From Ophthalmolycus amberensis (lineage: Eukaryota; Chordata; Actinopteri; Perciformes; Zoarcidae): a DNA stretch of 64,000 bases. Under the pieces are notes generated by a model, which saw only the letters and a program-made list of their open reading frames with translations, did no database searches and was not told the origin of the DNA. A program made the translations under genes and the position numbers. This document shows positions 1 to 13,140 of this stretch, in pieces. The DNA is taken from the NCBI GenBank assembly GCA_024529925.1, contig JAFEUB010000778.1, positions 535,001-599,000 on the forward strand, given 5' to 3'. Every line of letters starts with the position of its first letter. The stretch's first letter is position 1.

Positions 1-443
1 CTGGTGATCCAGTTCATCAGGAATGAGTCACTGTGAAAGCATTTCTTTTCTTTTCAATAAAGTAGACAAAACATAAAATACAGTATATTCTGCAGTATAT
101 CAAAATCCCAATTAGATCATGTGTGGCAAACACATATATTCCAGATGACACTCCAGGATTGTTAACTCTGTCTAGACGGAGGTTAGGAAGTGACCAATAA
201 CCCTCCGAGTGCTTCCATAGGAGCGAGAACCAAACCCCTCGCAGTGACTTTTTCCGTCCATTTGTGTGATCCCTTCTCTTTCCTTTGCCTTGGCCAAACT
301 CCATAACATATTTATCTGTTTGGTCTGCATGTGGGCAAATACAAGGCTTGAGAAATGACATGCCCCATGAATAGTTTATCAGTCAAAGAGTCTGTGGCTC
401 CACACAAATCAGGAGAGTTCAAGGGGGCAACGCTGTATATGGA
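1..443. other. Non-coding, nothing recognised
   Basis: This is sequence left of the LINE insertion. One minus-strand open frame at 17-361 has no recognisable domain and is probably chance. No repeat or RNA gene was seen. Confidence 0.5.
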
Positions 444-469
444 AGATAAGATAAGATAAGATAAGATAA
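444..469. repeat. (GATAA)n tail of the LINE
   Basis: Five pentamer units mark the 3' end of the minus-strand LINE. Short tandem tails replace poly(A) in many L2/CR1-group elements. Confidence 0.9.
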
Positions 470-754
470 TCCTTTATTAGTCCCTCAGTGGGGAAATTAC
501 AGGATTACAGCAGCATTGCTCACAAGTAATAAAATAAAAGATAAAAATCAAGTAATATAATAAACTAAACAGTAAACAGTAGAACAGTAATAAAATAAGA
601 CAGTAAGAAGAGTATTAGATATACTAAATATGCCAGTATATACAGAATATACAGAATATACAGGCGGATCAGGTAAATACTTAAACGTATTGGATATTGC
701 ACGGATTAGATGAGATATTGCACCAGGTGAATGAATTAAAGTGTTCAGTGTGTG

Positions 755-786
755 CAAGTGTTCAAGTGTTCAAGTGTTCAAGTGTT
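755..786. repeat. Four tandem 8-bp units (CAAGTGTT) in the LINE 3' UTR
   Basis: Four perfect copies of CAAGTGTT lie directly beside the LINE stop codon. The array may be characteristic of this LINE subfamily or may be specific to this copy. Confidence 0.9.
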
Positions 787-1508
787 AGTTGTCCACCGAG
801 AGCAGTTTGTTGTGCAGCCTGACAGCAGCGGGGAGAAAGGACTTGCGGTACCTCTCCCTCAGACACCGGGGGTGAATCAGCCGGTGACTGAAGGAGCTGT
901 GCAGAGCTGCCAGAGTGTCCTGCATGGGGTGGGAGGCGTGGCTCATCAGGGATGAGAGCTTCGCCATCATCCTCCTGTCTCCCACCACCTCCACAGTATC
1001 CAGTGGACATCCCAGCACGCTGCTGGCCTTCCTCACCAGTTTGTCCAGTCTCCTCCTGTCAGCTGCCGCGATGCTGCTGTTCCAGAAGACCACTCCATAG
1101 AAGATGGCTGATGCCACCACGGAGTCGAAGAAGGTCTTCAGGAGTGCTCCCTGCACCCCAAAATACCTCAGTCTCCTCAGCAGAAAGAGTCTGCTCTGTC
1201 CTTTTTTATAAAGAGCGTGAGCGTGGTCAGTCCAGTCCAGTTTATTGTTCAAGTGAACACCCAGGTACTTATACGACTTCACGACCTCAATGTCCAGTCC
1301 CTGGATGCTCACCGGTGTCGGAGGAGGGCGTTTGCCCCGGCGGAAGTCCACCACCAGCTCCTTGGTCTTGCTGGAGTTGATGTGGAGGCGGTTCCGCTGG
1401 CACCATCCTAAAAAGTCTTGGTTTAGTTCCCTGTATTCTCTGTCATCATCGGCGGAGATGAGGCCGACAATTGCAGAGTCGTCAGAGAACTTTTGCAGGA
1501 TTTTGCAA
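785..1508 (-). pseudogene. LINE reverse transcriptase, C-terminal fragment (open frame)
   Basis: About 240 codons read without stop or frameshift from roughly 1508 to the TAA at 785-787. The first ~52 codons lie upstream of a GTG at 1354. The FSDD motif matches RT motif C (usually FADD or YADD), and VVDFRRG and SYKYLGVHL follow, as in the RT thumb-side region of Jockey-group LINEs. The N-terminal endonuclease and most of RT are absent, so the copy cannot move on its own. The unbroken frame suggests a fairly recent insertion. It is not a host gene. Confidence 0.85.
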
Positions 1509-1515
1509 GGATTTG

Positions 1516-4500
1516 CTTGCAGAGTTCTTTGGATTTAAAGTGAAAAGTAAAGTTTCCACTCTTAGTTGGCCATGTCAGATGTCAGACACATTTCTGGTGA
1601 GGACATCTCATTCAGAGGAGAATATGAAGACAAAAGGTATAATCACTGCTTTCTGTTGTAAACATGCAGGGTTTAAACTTTGACCTACTTATGAACCCAC
1701 GCTTTTTTTTGTAAAGATGCATTACAACCAACAGTTTTTGTTTAAGCTCACATTCTTGACCATCATAAAAGTATTGTAGATAGTCAGTTTGGGGTTTCCT
1801 GCCCAGTTAGACTTCTCTGAAGCAATCTTGTTGAGTTCCCAGATCAGTTTGTTTGGTGCGTTAATTATAACTGGTAGAAATAATGGTAAAAAATATATTT
1901 TTTAACTTGACCCATGTGGTACTGAATCAAAATAATCTTTAACTCTAGTTTCTTACAATGACTACAAAGAAATATTGTTCCACGAGTGTGGAAAAGTCTG
2001 CCTGTTTGAATAATAGACGGGGATGAATGCCGTCTGTGCATGGCTGACCAAATGACAGTCTGCTGCAACGCTGCAAAGCACATGGAAATTGGTAGCCAGC
2101 ATTGCTGCATGACGATAACCCCCCCCCCCCATCCCCCGCGCTCACCCCCAACTCCCAGCCGAGTCTACGGGTCAGACCGGCGCAGCAGACATATTTCATT
2201 TCTATTGTGTCATCTGTTTAACTCTTCACTCTATGAATTCTCTCAGGCAGTTACTTTTAACCCATAGGACTCTGTCATGCACAATATAAAAACCACGGCT
2301 GCTGGGGTCTGGTGAGCGAATGACACCTCTCAAGATCCTCTTAAGTGTACACAGCTGCAAAGACGTGGAGGAGGCTGAGGAAAATGTAAAATATCTTCGC
2401 AGACGATACCCTAAACCCTCTGCTTGGAATTCAAATGGGGGAGTCTATGTATTTTAATGCCGACCACGGCCGGGGGAACAGCGGGTTCGGCGTGAGCAGA
2501 CGGCGACTACAGTACAGAAGTGTGCATCAAAGACGGGGGTTCATAATCTTCTCATCAAGGCGAGCCGGTAGGGAGAGTGGTCACAGCTGGTTTCTATACG
2601 AGAGAGCTGTTGAGGCCACAATACAGAGGCAGAGCAAAGGCATTTTTCATTCAGCCTCGTGCTCCTCGGTGGATTTTGCATTCCAGTTGGCGCCGCTCTT
2701 TCAATATACATGGAAACCATTACAATGTGCATAATCATGGTCCTCACAACAACAACAAAAGGCTGTGGAGAAGGGTGCTGATATGTAAATAGATATCTGC
2801 TCATTTGTTCTGCTCGGGCCAGTGAGACAATTTGGGAAGCTTTTGTACGCTGATGGAAGTGCTACAACACATCACACATACTCAACACTGTAGCCCAAGA
2901 AAAGTCACTGTAGTTGTTGTTGGTGCTGTAGTATTATGTCACTCGTCAATGATACCAGATTGGACTGTGGAATCAAAATGCATCGAGTGTAATTTTCCAC
3001 TCGGTCAATGAGACGGTGGCCGGAAATAGGTGCTTGGAATCTAATGGATCTACTTTAAAGCCCTCCTGGTAAAGAGGCAGGAAAACCTCTCCGAAAATAG
3101 TTCGATACCAAACAGATGTTGGTCTGCTGTTTGGTATTTCTGGAGTTACTAATCCCAGTCTATGTGCCAACACCCTCCAGCACACACGCAAAAAAAAGTA
3201 CAAATCTATCCAGCTGGCTGGCAATGACTTTGTTGTTAATGTCAGGCCGTGGCCTATGATATTCCAGAAACAAACAAAGTGAGGTTTAAATCTTTACTTT
3301 TTTCTCCTGTTCACTGAAATGAGCACATCACGGCTGGGCTATTAACAAAAGCTTCTCTCTGTTGAGATCATAAAGTCTGTCATTGCAAAACATTATTTGT
3401 TCTATTTTAATCAATAAAGGGGCATGCAAGAGCGGGGGCATGTGCAGGCTGTGATCAGAGTACCTATCTGGATCCATGGCAAATGCCTTTGTTTTTATTC
3501 CTGGATCATCAAGTCCGGCTGAAGGAGTCATGAACATGAATAGATATGATTTCAATCTTTCCCGAAGCGACAATTTCAATTTCCAATCCTGTGCAATACA
3601 ACTTGTGTCGCATTTCTGTTGCGTGCAGCATTTTTATCCGTTCTGATAACATTTTAACCATTGAGTAATTGCTCAGAGTTTGCCGAGAGAAAACGAGGAA
3701 TTAATTAGGAGCAGTTAGACAATCAGGCTAAACAAGCAATCAGTTTATCTGGCGGTGAAACTTAGTGCGAGCAACTGTCTGTCAGGAGCAAAGCCAGAAG
3801 AAGCGTGTTGTTAATACTGAGCATCAAAACATAAGGTTGTGATAATCTGGATTCCCATTCAATTCTTCACTTAAATTGAAGGCTCCAGTACAGAGCAGCA
3901 TACAGAACAAAAGTGTGATCTGTAAGAAAGCAACATATTTAAATGCACATATATGATTAGCTCTGGTCTTAGTCCCGTTTTGATTTGGAGCTGTCCTTAA
4001 CCTGGGCCAGAATAATGTGCTCTTCCCTGCGGCCATGAGTGAGGAGGGTTGTAAATCCATTCACATAGAGGGAGAATTGAACACCCGATCCCTCCAATGA
4101 GTCTCAGGTTCATATGCTCCTTAAGGGGCCCATGTGGGGACATAAATTAGAGGGATGTCTTCGACCATAAAGCAGCCTTCTTAAAAAAAAAAAGAAAAAG
4201 TGTGGTTGATGCAGCTGGCCTTTGTTACAAACAGGCATATGCAACCATATATGGAGCCTGATTACTTAAGCAAACAATATACTGAATATAACTAAGCCTC
4301 CAGTCTGAATCTCCCTTTTGGTGAGGAGCGGAAGCAATGTGCCAGACTGCAGATGAATCAATGTTAAACTAATTTACAGTGATCCTACCCACTTAATGTT
4401 ACCATTATATATGTTGCATATACCTCCATATGACAGGAAGCCTTTTAGAACATTATATAACCTATATGGCAATTGCTCGGATGGCCCTTTAATTCAGTTA

Positions 4501-7500
4501 TGGCAGCAGCTGAGATAGGCCCTCCCTCCTCCTCGGTGGGTTAAGTTACCAGCGGTAAGAGCAAATGTGTCTAGCAGCTGGTAGCATATAGGTTCTCTTC
4601 CGTCCGCCGCTTCTATGGGATAAGCGCACAAAGACGCCAGCAGTGCACAGCTGTCTAGACAAAAGCAGGCGAGTCTTGGAGGGGAAAAAGCCAATGGAGT
4701 CAATGAAGTTAAACTGGACATCGGGACGGGAAGATGTATGGCCGGTGTTGGGAACGTGTGGCAAACGTGGCCTTCTTTCGCTCCGACAGACTGCGAGCTA
4801 GAGCCACGCTGCTCTGAAGCAAAGTTCAATAAGCACTTAAGAGCGTTATCTGGAATTGTGCGGAGGTCTAAAAGTGTAACCTTACTCCGCAACACATGTT
4901 TCCAGGCTTCCTTCTGTACGGGGGGGGGGCTGGATGAGGATGGAGAAGTGCAGCCAGCCTGTGTGAATAACACCCCACATAAAAGAGACTAGATAAACAC
5001 TGGACCGGCTACTATGTATGGAACTCCAACACAGCAAACCTCCCCCCAGCAGTGAGCTGGAGCTACGGAACAGCATGTTCTCTGTTGATGATAATAATGA
5101 GGTTAAAGGTGCACATCTATACGTGTAGAGTATTCAGGCAAAATGTGTTCTGTGGAGGTCTTTGTTGAATGTTAAAAGGGTTATAATTTAGATGTTTAAT
5201 GATCTTAATACACTGTGTGGTCAGGGCTAGATATCAATAGATAGTGACTGACTTTCATATTGAAGATCATCAGCAGCCCTGTAAGTACATTCTGATTTAG
5301 CGCTGAAACTCAATTATCCACATGTAGTCTGCAGCGCCATTTTGATCCTATTAGTTATGGACTTTGAGTGCCTTTCATTTTGTTCTTCACAAGGCAGAGG
5401 GAAATGTCGACATCAGTGCGGGCAGGATCAATGGCTGCAGTCGACATAAAAAGCGTGGGACTTCACATTTACTCAATAGCTGCATGTACATAAACAGGTT
5501 CAGAAACTTAAGTGGATAAATGCATTCAGCCAATTCTCATTTAGCGCAGAGATGCTAGAGATAACAAAACACTCACCTGTATCTGAAAGAAATAATACCC
5601 CAGAAGCAGGTCTATTCTGAGATCGTACAGTTTCTCTCATTAGGTTTGATTACTTACTTTCCCTCATCGGAGCGAAAATCATTACTGAAAGCATAACAAT
5701 CTAAATTTGGGCCCGGGAAAATTATTATTGTCAGCTCATTTTGTTTTAGCCGTCCTCTGGGCTCCGGAGTCATTTTCAGTGTTTATCATGTGCCCCATCA
5801 GCCCCCCAGCCTTGGAGCAACTGCACACTATGGAGTCGGCTAAGGTTCCTTCGCTTTGTTCTTGGAGCAAAGTGGCGGAAAGGAAAGACTCTAATCATCT
5901 GCTCGTCTTCGTTAGCGTGGAAGAGGAGAGATCTTATACCCTTTTCAAGTTTGATAGCATGAATGCAATCTCTCTGACACGTACTGTAGATGACCACTGA
6001 ACAGAAACCGCAGGAAGTTCAAAAACAAAAAGAAAAAAAAAAGAAAAGAGCCTGAGTGTGGAGTCAAATAATCCGGCAGTCCTTTGATGCAGGCACATGA
6101 TTGAAAGCAGAGGATTGCGAGTGAACACAGGGTTGGTGCTGGTGGAAAAAGACCAGCGGAGCTGACGGTAATGGCTGCTGAAATTATGAACCCGATCTAA
6201 GACAGATCTAAGGAGAAACACTCTGCTTACACTAAGGAAGTGTCGTTGTATTGAAATTTCCGGGGGAAGGTGTTGACAAATGGCGCTGCGGCTTTTAATG
6301 GTCTCAAAATGAATGCTGTATTTCCACGTACAAATAGAATTATGCATCATTTTGAAGAGCTAAAACATCAACCATGAAAATGTGTTTCATTTGTATGCCG
6401 CAGTGACTGATGTAGTGTACGTGATATACCTCATTCAAGACCAAATGGTTCCCTTTTTAAGGATTGATTGCGCTGCCCGCCACCATTGTGTCCATACCAG
6501 AGACAGGACATTCAGGTTTTTTCTTTTGAATCAAAGTTAAGGAAACGCAGTGTGACAAGCAAGCTGTAACCCTCAGCTGATGGTGATGGGTTGTGACTGT
6601 GACCACAGTCAGTCACGAAAAAATGCCCAACCATCCCTCTCTTCAAAATCTGAGGCTCCTCTTAATGGAAGAATGATTCTAAAAAGCAATAGCAATTGTG
6701 TCAGGTTTAAGTAAGATATCCATAGTAGCCAAAGACTTTTTCTTTTGAATGATTATTTTGTTTGTAGTTATGCGATATGATGATATGTGCATAAGTGTTG
6801 CAGAACTTGATACCATTCCAGACGGTTGCTGTAATGTAATATATGGGATCTTTATATATGGGAGACAACAATGCAAACATAAAGCCGACACTCCAAACTG
6901 TTAACTTCTAGTGACGGGTTAGAGACTGTGGGAATTATGCATGCTGGTCATTACATATGCCATGTCCTAAATACCTTAAATACCTCAACATCAACTATAG
7001 AAAGTAGATTCAAAATCACTCATCTAACAGGAGGAGAGTCATTCATTTTTTCCAATGTGATTCATCGTCACCGACAGGTTTTGTATCTTAAAGCGCTTCT
7101 CCAGTTTGAAATAACTATTTTCACCTTTCTACACAAACGCATCCACAGGAGTTCAGGTGCAGACTGTGTCTGACATGAGCTGCCCTGGGGATCCGCTGTC
7201 ACTGCTGGCATCTTGCATTTATTTCCCCCTCAACTGTCAAGATCAATAATTGTAAAGACTTTTGAAAAGTAAGGACCTGAGACATGAATGGAGTTCACCA
7301 GCTCCCTTGTATGTGCAACAAAACAGTTTTTAGAACTTTTATAGAAAACTCTGAATCAATCAGTTGAAAAACGTGGTAAGGGTGGGGTAAGTTTTAGACG
7401 TCTCCACCACCATCATCATCAAAACCCTAAATGAGGGAATTAGTTGCCAAACTAATTATAATGCATCTATTTAAACGGATTCAAATGTTGTAAAACGTCG

Positions 7501-7920
7501 TTTTTCTTATGCTCTGCCTTTGCACCACATACTCTTCATTTCAGAAATGGAATAACAGCTTTTTAGCTGCTCTGTGAATCAGAGCTTTGAAAAGGAATGA
7601 ATACAGTCATCATTCCCGCCATAACCCGGACCGAGATGACTGCATTTTAAGGCCATCTTACTCTCAGATTTCCATGTGAAACCACAGCCGTCTGTGAATT
7701 GAGTGAGTGAGTAGCAGCACCACTGCCACAGATATTAAAGAGGAAGCAGCCGGAGCAGCACTGAGACCAGCACTAATAGAGCAAACTAAAGTAGGTAGTT
7801 TGTCGTCACCTCAATCTGGATAATTAAATATTTAACAGAGCAGGTATCCCAACACCTGGGAGACATTTTCCTTAGAAGGCTTAGAAACTAGCAGGACACA
7901 GAGCTACAGAGGACTGTTGG
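1516..7920. other. Intronic sequence without recognised genes
   Basis: This is unique-looking DNA. It contains a C12 run at 2119-2130 and a G10 run at 4920-4929. Open frames here (for example minus 4494-4973 and plus 5707-6000) show no domain or conserved motif and are within chance length. There is no tRNA-like B box or microsatellite of note before 7924. Confidence 0.5.
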
Positions 7921-7923
7921 CTC

Positions 7924-7952
7924 AACACACACACACACACACACACACACAC
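7924..7952. repeat. (CA)n microsatellite
   Basis: About 14 dinucleotide units, perfect, followed after ~25 bases by a GA array and then a G17 run, making a compound simple-repeat cluster. Confidence 0.95.
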
Positions 7953-7975
7953 CTCCATTACCTGTTACATGCAGG

Positions 7976-7994
7976 AGGAGAGAGAGAGAGAGAT
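7976..7994. repeat. (GA)n microsatellite
   Basis: Short GA-rich array between the CA array and the G17 run. Confidence 0.85.
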
Positions 7995-8025
7995 GAAAGG
8001 CAAACTTTTCAGATTTAACACTGGT

Positions 8026-8042
8026 GGGGGGGGGGGGGGGGG
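8026..8042. repeat. G17 mononucleotide run
   Basis: Seventeen consecutive G on the plus strand. Such runs can form quadruplexes and are prone to length error in assemblies. Confidence 0.95.
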
Positions 8043-9555
8043 ATTACATGCTGATGGACGGTCCCTCCCTCCCAGGCAGCGACCGAGCTGTCCACTCACC
8101 CGCCGGCCAAACTCCACTGGTCGTTTTGAGCCATCCGGCGGACGTTCATCTGCATGTACTGCCCGTGCTGCTGTGACACAGCGCTGGATGAAAATCCTCA
8201 CAATGTTTCCTTTGAATGTGTGACACCTCTGCCACATTGTATTGGAAATAAAACAACAATTTTTGCCCACCGATATCCCAAAACACATTTTCAGCTACTA
8301 CGATCCATAAACGGTTCAGTGTGGTTAAATGTGAGCGGTGTGGCTAGCTAGGTCGCATTTGATTGGAGGACTCTTTGTAAAAGAGTGCCGGATGAGTAAT
8401 ACAACATTTGAATCAGTTTTACAGAAGCAAAAAGGCTTGAATTTAATGAGGATTGTTTATTAAAAATACTCCGATACAGATTTCTTTACATATACTTCAA
8501 TTAAATAACAAGTGATGAATTAATAATTAACTCAGGGGACAAAGGATTAAAACTGGGAAAGTGCAGCTTTCATTTCACTGGGACTTTAAAGCACATTATG
8601 AAGAGAGAGTCATTTTCTGCCCTTCAAAGACATTTGCAGCTAGTGGCAGAAAGACAGATACAGTGGAAAGGCAAATGAAATCTCAGCGCGAGGGGCAACT
8701 GGCTCTTTCCTCCCCGCTTTAGTCTTTACTTGACTGGTCTGCTGATTACCTGCCATCTGTTCCTATGGCGGCACCGACTTCGACTGAACATTATCATGAT
8801 AATTATTTGTAACTGAATCTATGGCATTATCTGTAATAAGCTGGAACGTCTCGCCATTGGCCATCTCTTGACAGCTGATGAATAGACCTACATTCATTCC
8901 TCTGAAATTAAACTCATTGTAGGGAACCGACTGTGCTCTCCAGACTGTCGGCTGGCTTTGGGCACTTCAGCACTCGACAGTCGGTCACAAAATGGGCCAC
9001 AATTTGTGAATGGAAAAATAAAGTTCGCTCCCTTCAATTATTTAAAAGACCCGAGGCTTTGTTCACAAACATTCAGAGGATACCCGCTGACAGCTTTCTG
9101 AGTGAAAACGGAGCAGGAACAATTCAGCTGAGTGAGGAGTGGACAGGCACTTTTACAGGCAGCCACACCGTCTCAGTGACATTAACAATAGGCAGGCCGT
9201 GGTTACACTTTTCAAAGCTACTTTTATCATCCGATCATGCGGAGACGCAATATCTGTCGAGTCGTTTTGCTCCGACATGGGACCTTGAGATCACAAAAGT
9301 CGCATTGAAAAGACAAGTGTAACCGCGGCCTGTGATGCTTTCTTCAAGACACTAAAGAATTCCTCAATATGGTTCATTGGAAGCATATTATAAATATGTA
9401 TGGTAAAAAAAAAAAAAAGTATGTTAATATCTAGTTCAGAACTGGTGAGAAAAGAAAAGATTAGAAGAGAAATAATAGGAGAAACCCCCCAAAAAAGAAA
9501 TGAGAAAGCAGCCCAGCTCTAGATTTTTTGCAAGACAACCCCTATCCACCAACCT

Positions 9556-9572
9556 CCCCCCCCCCCCCCCCC
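9556..9572. repeat. C17 mononucleotide run
   Basis: Seventeen consecutive C, directly followed by ACCCC. Confidence 0.95.
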
Positions 9573-12500
9573 ACCCCAGCACTCTCTTCATCAACACACC
9601 ATGCCTGTTTATGGGATGGAAATTGTCGGGTAGTGCAGAGGTTGAGCGAGTGAGGGAGGGGTAGAGCTTCCTTAATGGCTCAAAGCCAATAAACACATAA
9701 ATAAACATTATAGCAGCAGATACTTTTACGGGGGCAGGTGGTGAAAGGCTAGTTAAGTGGCACAGAAAGCTAGTAAAACGCCAGGAGTCCAGCCTGTAAT
9801 CAAGTTTGGGTGGGGCTAAGAGCAGAGATCTGATTAGATGCAGACACCGAGCTCCCTATGATGAATGTGTGCGGGACTGTGTGCTCCAACTTTCCCGCTC
9901 AAATCCCCCCGCCTCCCCCACCCACCCACCCCATCACTCTCCTAGGTGCAGGCGCATGATGGCAGCTGAGCAGCTTCCCGAACACATGGATTTCCAACCG
10001 TTTCCTTGATGCACCATATGGCGCAGGCTATCAGCATGGCTGCTGCAAGCGCATACTCATAAGTAAACACTGCAAGCCGAATGGCTCATTATTGCTGGCT
10101 GCCATCGAGGTATTCATGAGTTACTGGTTTTTCCTAACAACTTATGGAAGCGAATGTAGAAATCCAGTAACTGAAAGGTTAAGAGTTCAAGGAGTTCTGC
10201 TGAATAATAAACACGCGGATAAGGACATTTGGATTACTCATCTCCACTGCACAGATAAATGCAGATTACATCCAGAACAAAGCCCACTGACTAAGAAGCC
10301 TGGATTTTGCAAGAACAGCACAAAACTATGCGAGGGGGTTTCCACATAATTCAAGTTATGCAAATGAGGCATCTTAGTTTTGGCTTCCCTTCACTCCAAC
10401 TGAGCTCGACACTTAATATCAAGTTGACCAGCAGAAACCTAAATGGTCAACCTAATTACAGATCAGAATCTACTGTATGTTTTGTCTCAACCCAACTGAG
10501 CATCCAATTCTATGGGAGATTTAGGCGTGAGGTATTGGGAAGCTCTCTCCAACACCATCACCATCAAACCAAACGAGAGAAAGTCCTTTGGAAAACGAGT
10601 ATTCATCCCCCCCTGCACAGTTCCAGACGCTTGAATAGTCTTTGCCACTGAGCACTGAAGCGGTTTCTTTGTAGAGAAATGCGTAGCGTAAAGAGAGAGA
10701 CAGAGCCAGCTGAACATCTGACTTTACCTTGAATGAATTACACTTTAGCCACATTGTTCTTGAAGTGAAACATGTTGGTCTACTCATCCAAAGACACTTT
10801 TCTTCCCATCTCTCCATTTTGCTCTGTTAGCTACTTTGAATGCACCAATGGTGAAGTGCAGTTTTATATGACCGTTTTGGATAGCTCGTCTCATTTGATA
10901 GGATTATTTTTGTAAACCCTTTATTCCAGGATGAGTCATCAAACAGTTGAAACAACGCGAGAAGGAAAAGACACTAACCAAATTAAAGTACTCTTATTAA
11001 AATAATGAAAAAGAATGGGAGAAACTATAGGAGCAGCAGAGTGGGAGGCTTTCCTCTGCAACAACCTGTAATCTTGTTTTCCCCGTCTATATTTGGCACT
11101 TCATGTCACGTAATGGGCGTTAGAAAAAGACAGGGCAGACAAGGTCCCAATGTGGTCTTCGGCGGCTGCTTCTCACATTAATGTTTGGAGTATCTCTGAC
11201 TAAGCAGCTATCACGCACCAGCATTCTGCCAGTCAGGCCCCCCTGGCAGCTGTTTTCTATTAGCCTGATATTAGCCTCCGTGCAATTAAAGTCTACGCCC
11301 ACGCTTAGAGGACACTGGTGGGATGTGTGCTGAGCTACAAACGCATCCTGACAGCTCTGCTCCGGTGAGTTCATTCTTGAGTCAACACATCGGGGGGGCT
11401 GACTTTCTTGTTGCGCTTCCTTTCTGTGGGGCTACCATCGTTGCCAAACACATTCATCACCGTCATGAGTGAACCCCTTTTGAAAATTCCAATTTGAGTA
11501 GCTCATTGACCAAGTAAACTTAGCGCATTACCCAACATTTGCATCTGAAATGTGTTGGTTTCCTCATACTATGTTAAGCAACGGGTAAAACTCAACAACC
11601 ATGTGGTCGTTTTTTTATAAAATGAGCTCCAAAGAAAGAGGTTGCCCTGCTGAAACCTAAAGTGCTTCGATAAAGTACATTTTAGCCAGAAGACGAAAGT
11701 ACTACTACCGACTGAAAGTGATACCAGTGACTTTAGCTTCAAGTATAAATACATATTCATGTTTTAATTTCAATCCACTGTACGTGTAATTTAACACACC
11801 TGGCAGGTTGCATGAATGTAAATATATCTGGCAACTGAGACAGCTTATCTTTCCGACCGCATATTCTCTCATATGCTTTCATTCCACGTCAACAGAGCCC
11901 TTTGCAGTCTGTGCTGGGAGATATCAGACCCCACGAAATATTCATACATCTTCCAAACTGTATAATTATGAAGTTGATAGGAACATTCTTCGCAGCCCGC
12001 ACTGTTAAAACATATCAAATGCTGAAAAATATGAAATGTTTTATAGCTTTTCGTTATCATGTTGGAGGGAAATTGTTTTCGTGTGATTAGCTGTTGGAGA
12101 CTTTGGAGTCTTTGTCCCGTGGGTGAACGCTTCTTAGGTCAGGCTCTAAAGTGTAGAAATGAAACAATGAACGCCATCAATCATAATGACGACAAACAGG
12201 AGGAAGATTAGGGTTGGAAATGACTTATCCACCAACGCGCCAGACACAAAGACTTCACTTGAGCTGTAATCTATTTAGAAAAAAGAGGGACACAGTTCAA
12301 TTTTACTTGTCTGAGGCATAAACAGCTTTCTGTGAGTCACGCTGAAAAAGCCTAGAGAGGACAAGCCTGTTAAAACTCAGACTTCGCAGTGGTGATACAT
12401 TCGCTTGAAGTAGTTTAGGCACATTACAAGAGTCGGGGGATTATAATGATGGTAAAAAATAATTAACTCTAAAGCACATGTGACAACAGCGCTGGGCCGA

Positions 12501-13127
12501 ATGTACGGCACTGTTGTTAACGATATTTAATTTGACACTACATTTGCACCATCTGTGAGAGGGTAGAACAATGTTGGCTGAGATTTCTGCAATATCTGCT
12601 TTTTATGAAATTAAGAGTCATTTACTGTGTAGTAAAAATGTTTTGTTGTTGACCAGCAAGTTTCCAATCCACGCATAATGACACGTCCCTTAAACTTAAG
12701 AGGAAAGCCCCTCACAACGCCAGTTAAATCCCTGACTCACCCACATTTCATCCGACCCCTTTTCTGCACAACACTCTCCTCCCTCATGCTGGCAGGCTCA
12801 GCCATCCTTAAAGGTTGTAATTGTGGCTGCCTAGGGGACAATTTCGAGGGCAGTAGCCCATATTCCCTTTTTTAGCGGGGTGCAGTGTGAGTGTGGTCGT
12901 CTTTGAAAAATCAGGGCCTGGCAATATGTTGCAAGAAAATCGGCGGCCTTTTGGAATGCCTACAATATTTTGGCATGTTGTTTTGAGTGACAGCTGGGGA
13001 TGGGTGTGCCAGCCCCTGTGGGAGGGAATTTGGAAATGATCTGGATGTTTTTGGGGTAGTGGAGTCATTAGCGAGCCATCGCTGTGAAGGGGTGGGGCAG
13101 ACAACTTGGTGGGCGGGTGAGGTGTGT

Positions 13128-13140
13128 GGGGGGGGGGGGG
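13128..13140. repeat. G13 mononucleotide run
   Basis: Thirteen consecutive G preceded by a GT-rich stretch. Confidence 0.95.

Larger units (their letters stand above)
444..1515 (-). mobile_element. 5'-truncated non-LTR retrotransposon (L2/CR1-like LINE)
   Basis: The element reads right to left. It enters at about 1515 inside the reverse transcriptase domain, just before the catalytic motif FSDD (codons near 1490-1500, within KFSDDSAIVG), runs through the RT C-terminal region, stops at 785-787, then has a ~340-base 3' UTR and ends in a pentamer tail. Features typical of fish LINE copies are the KTKELVVDFRRG string, the YKYLGVHL string, the LFLLRRLR string, a GTGCAATAT-type UTR and an end with AATTTCCCC...CTAATAAAGG next to (TTATC)n. 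Truncation at the 5' end is the normal result of incomplete target-primed reverse transcription. I saw no clear target-site duplication. The exact clade (L2, CR1 or Rex-like) is from memory of similar sequences and uncertain. Confidence 0.85.
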
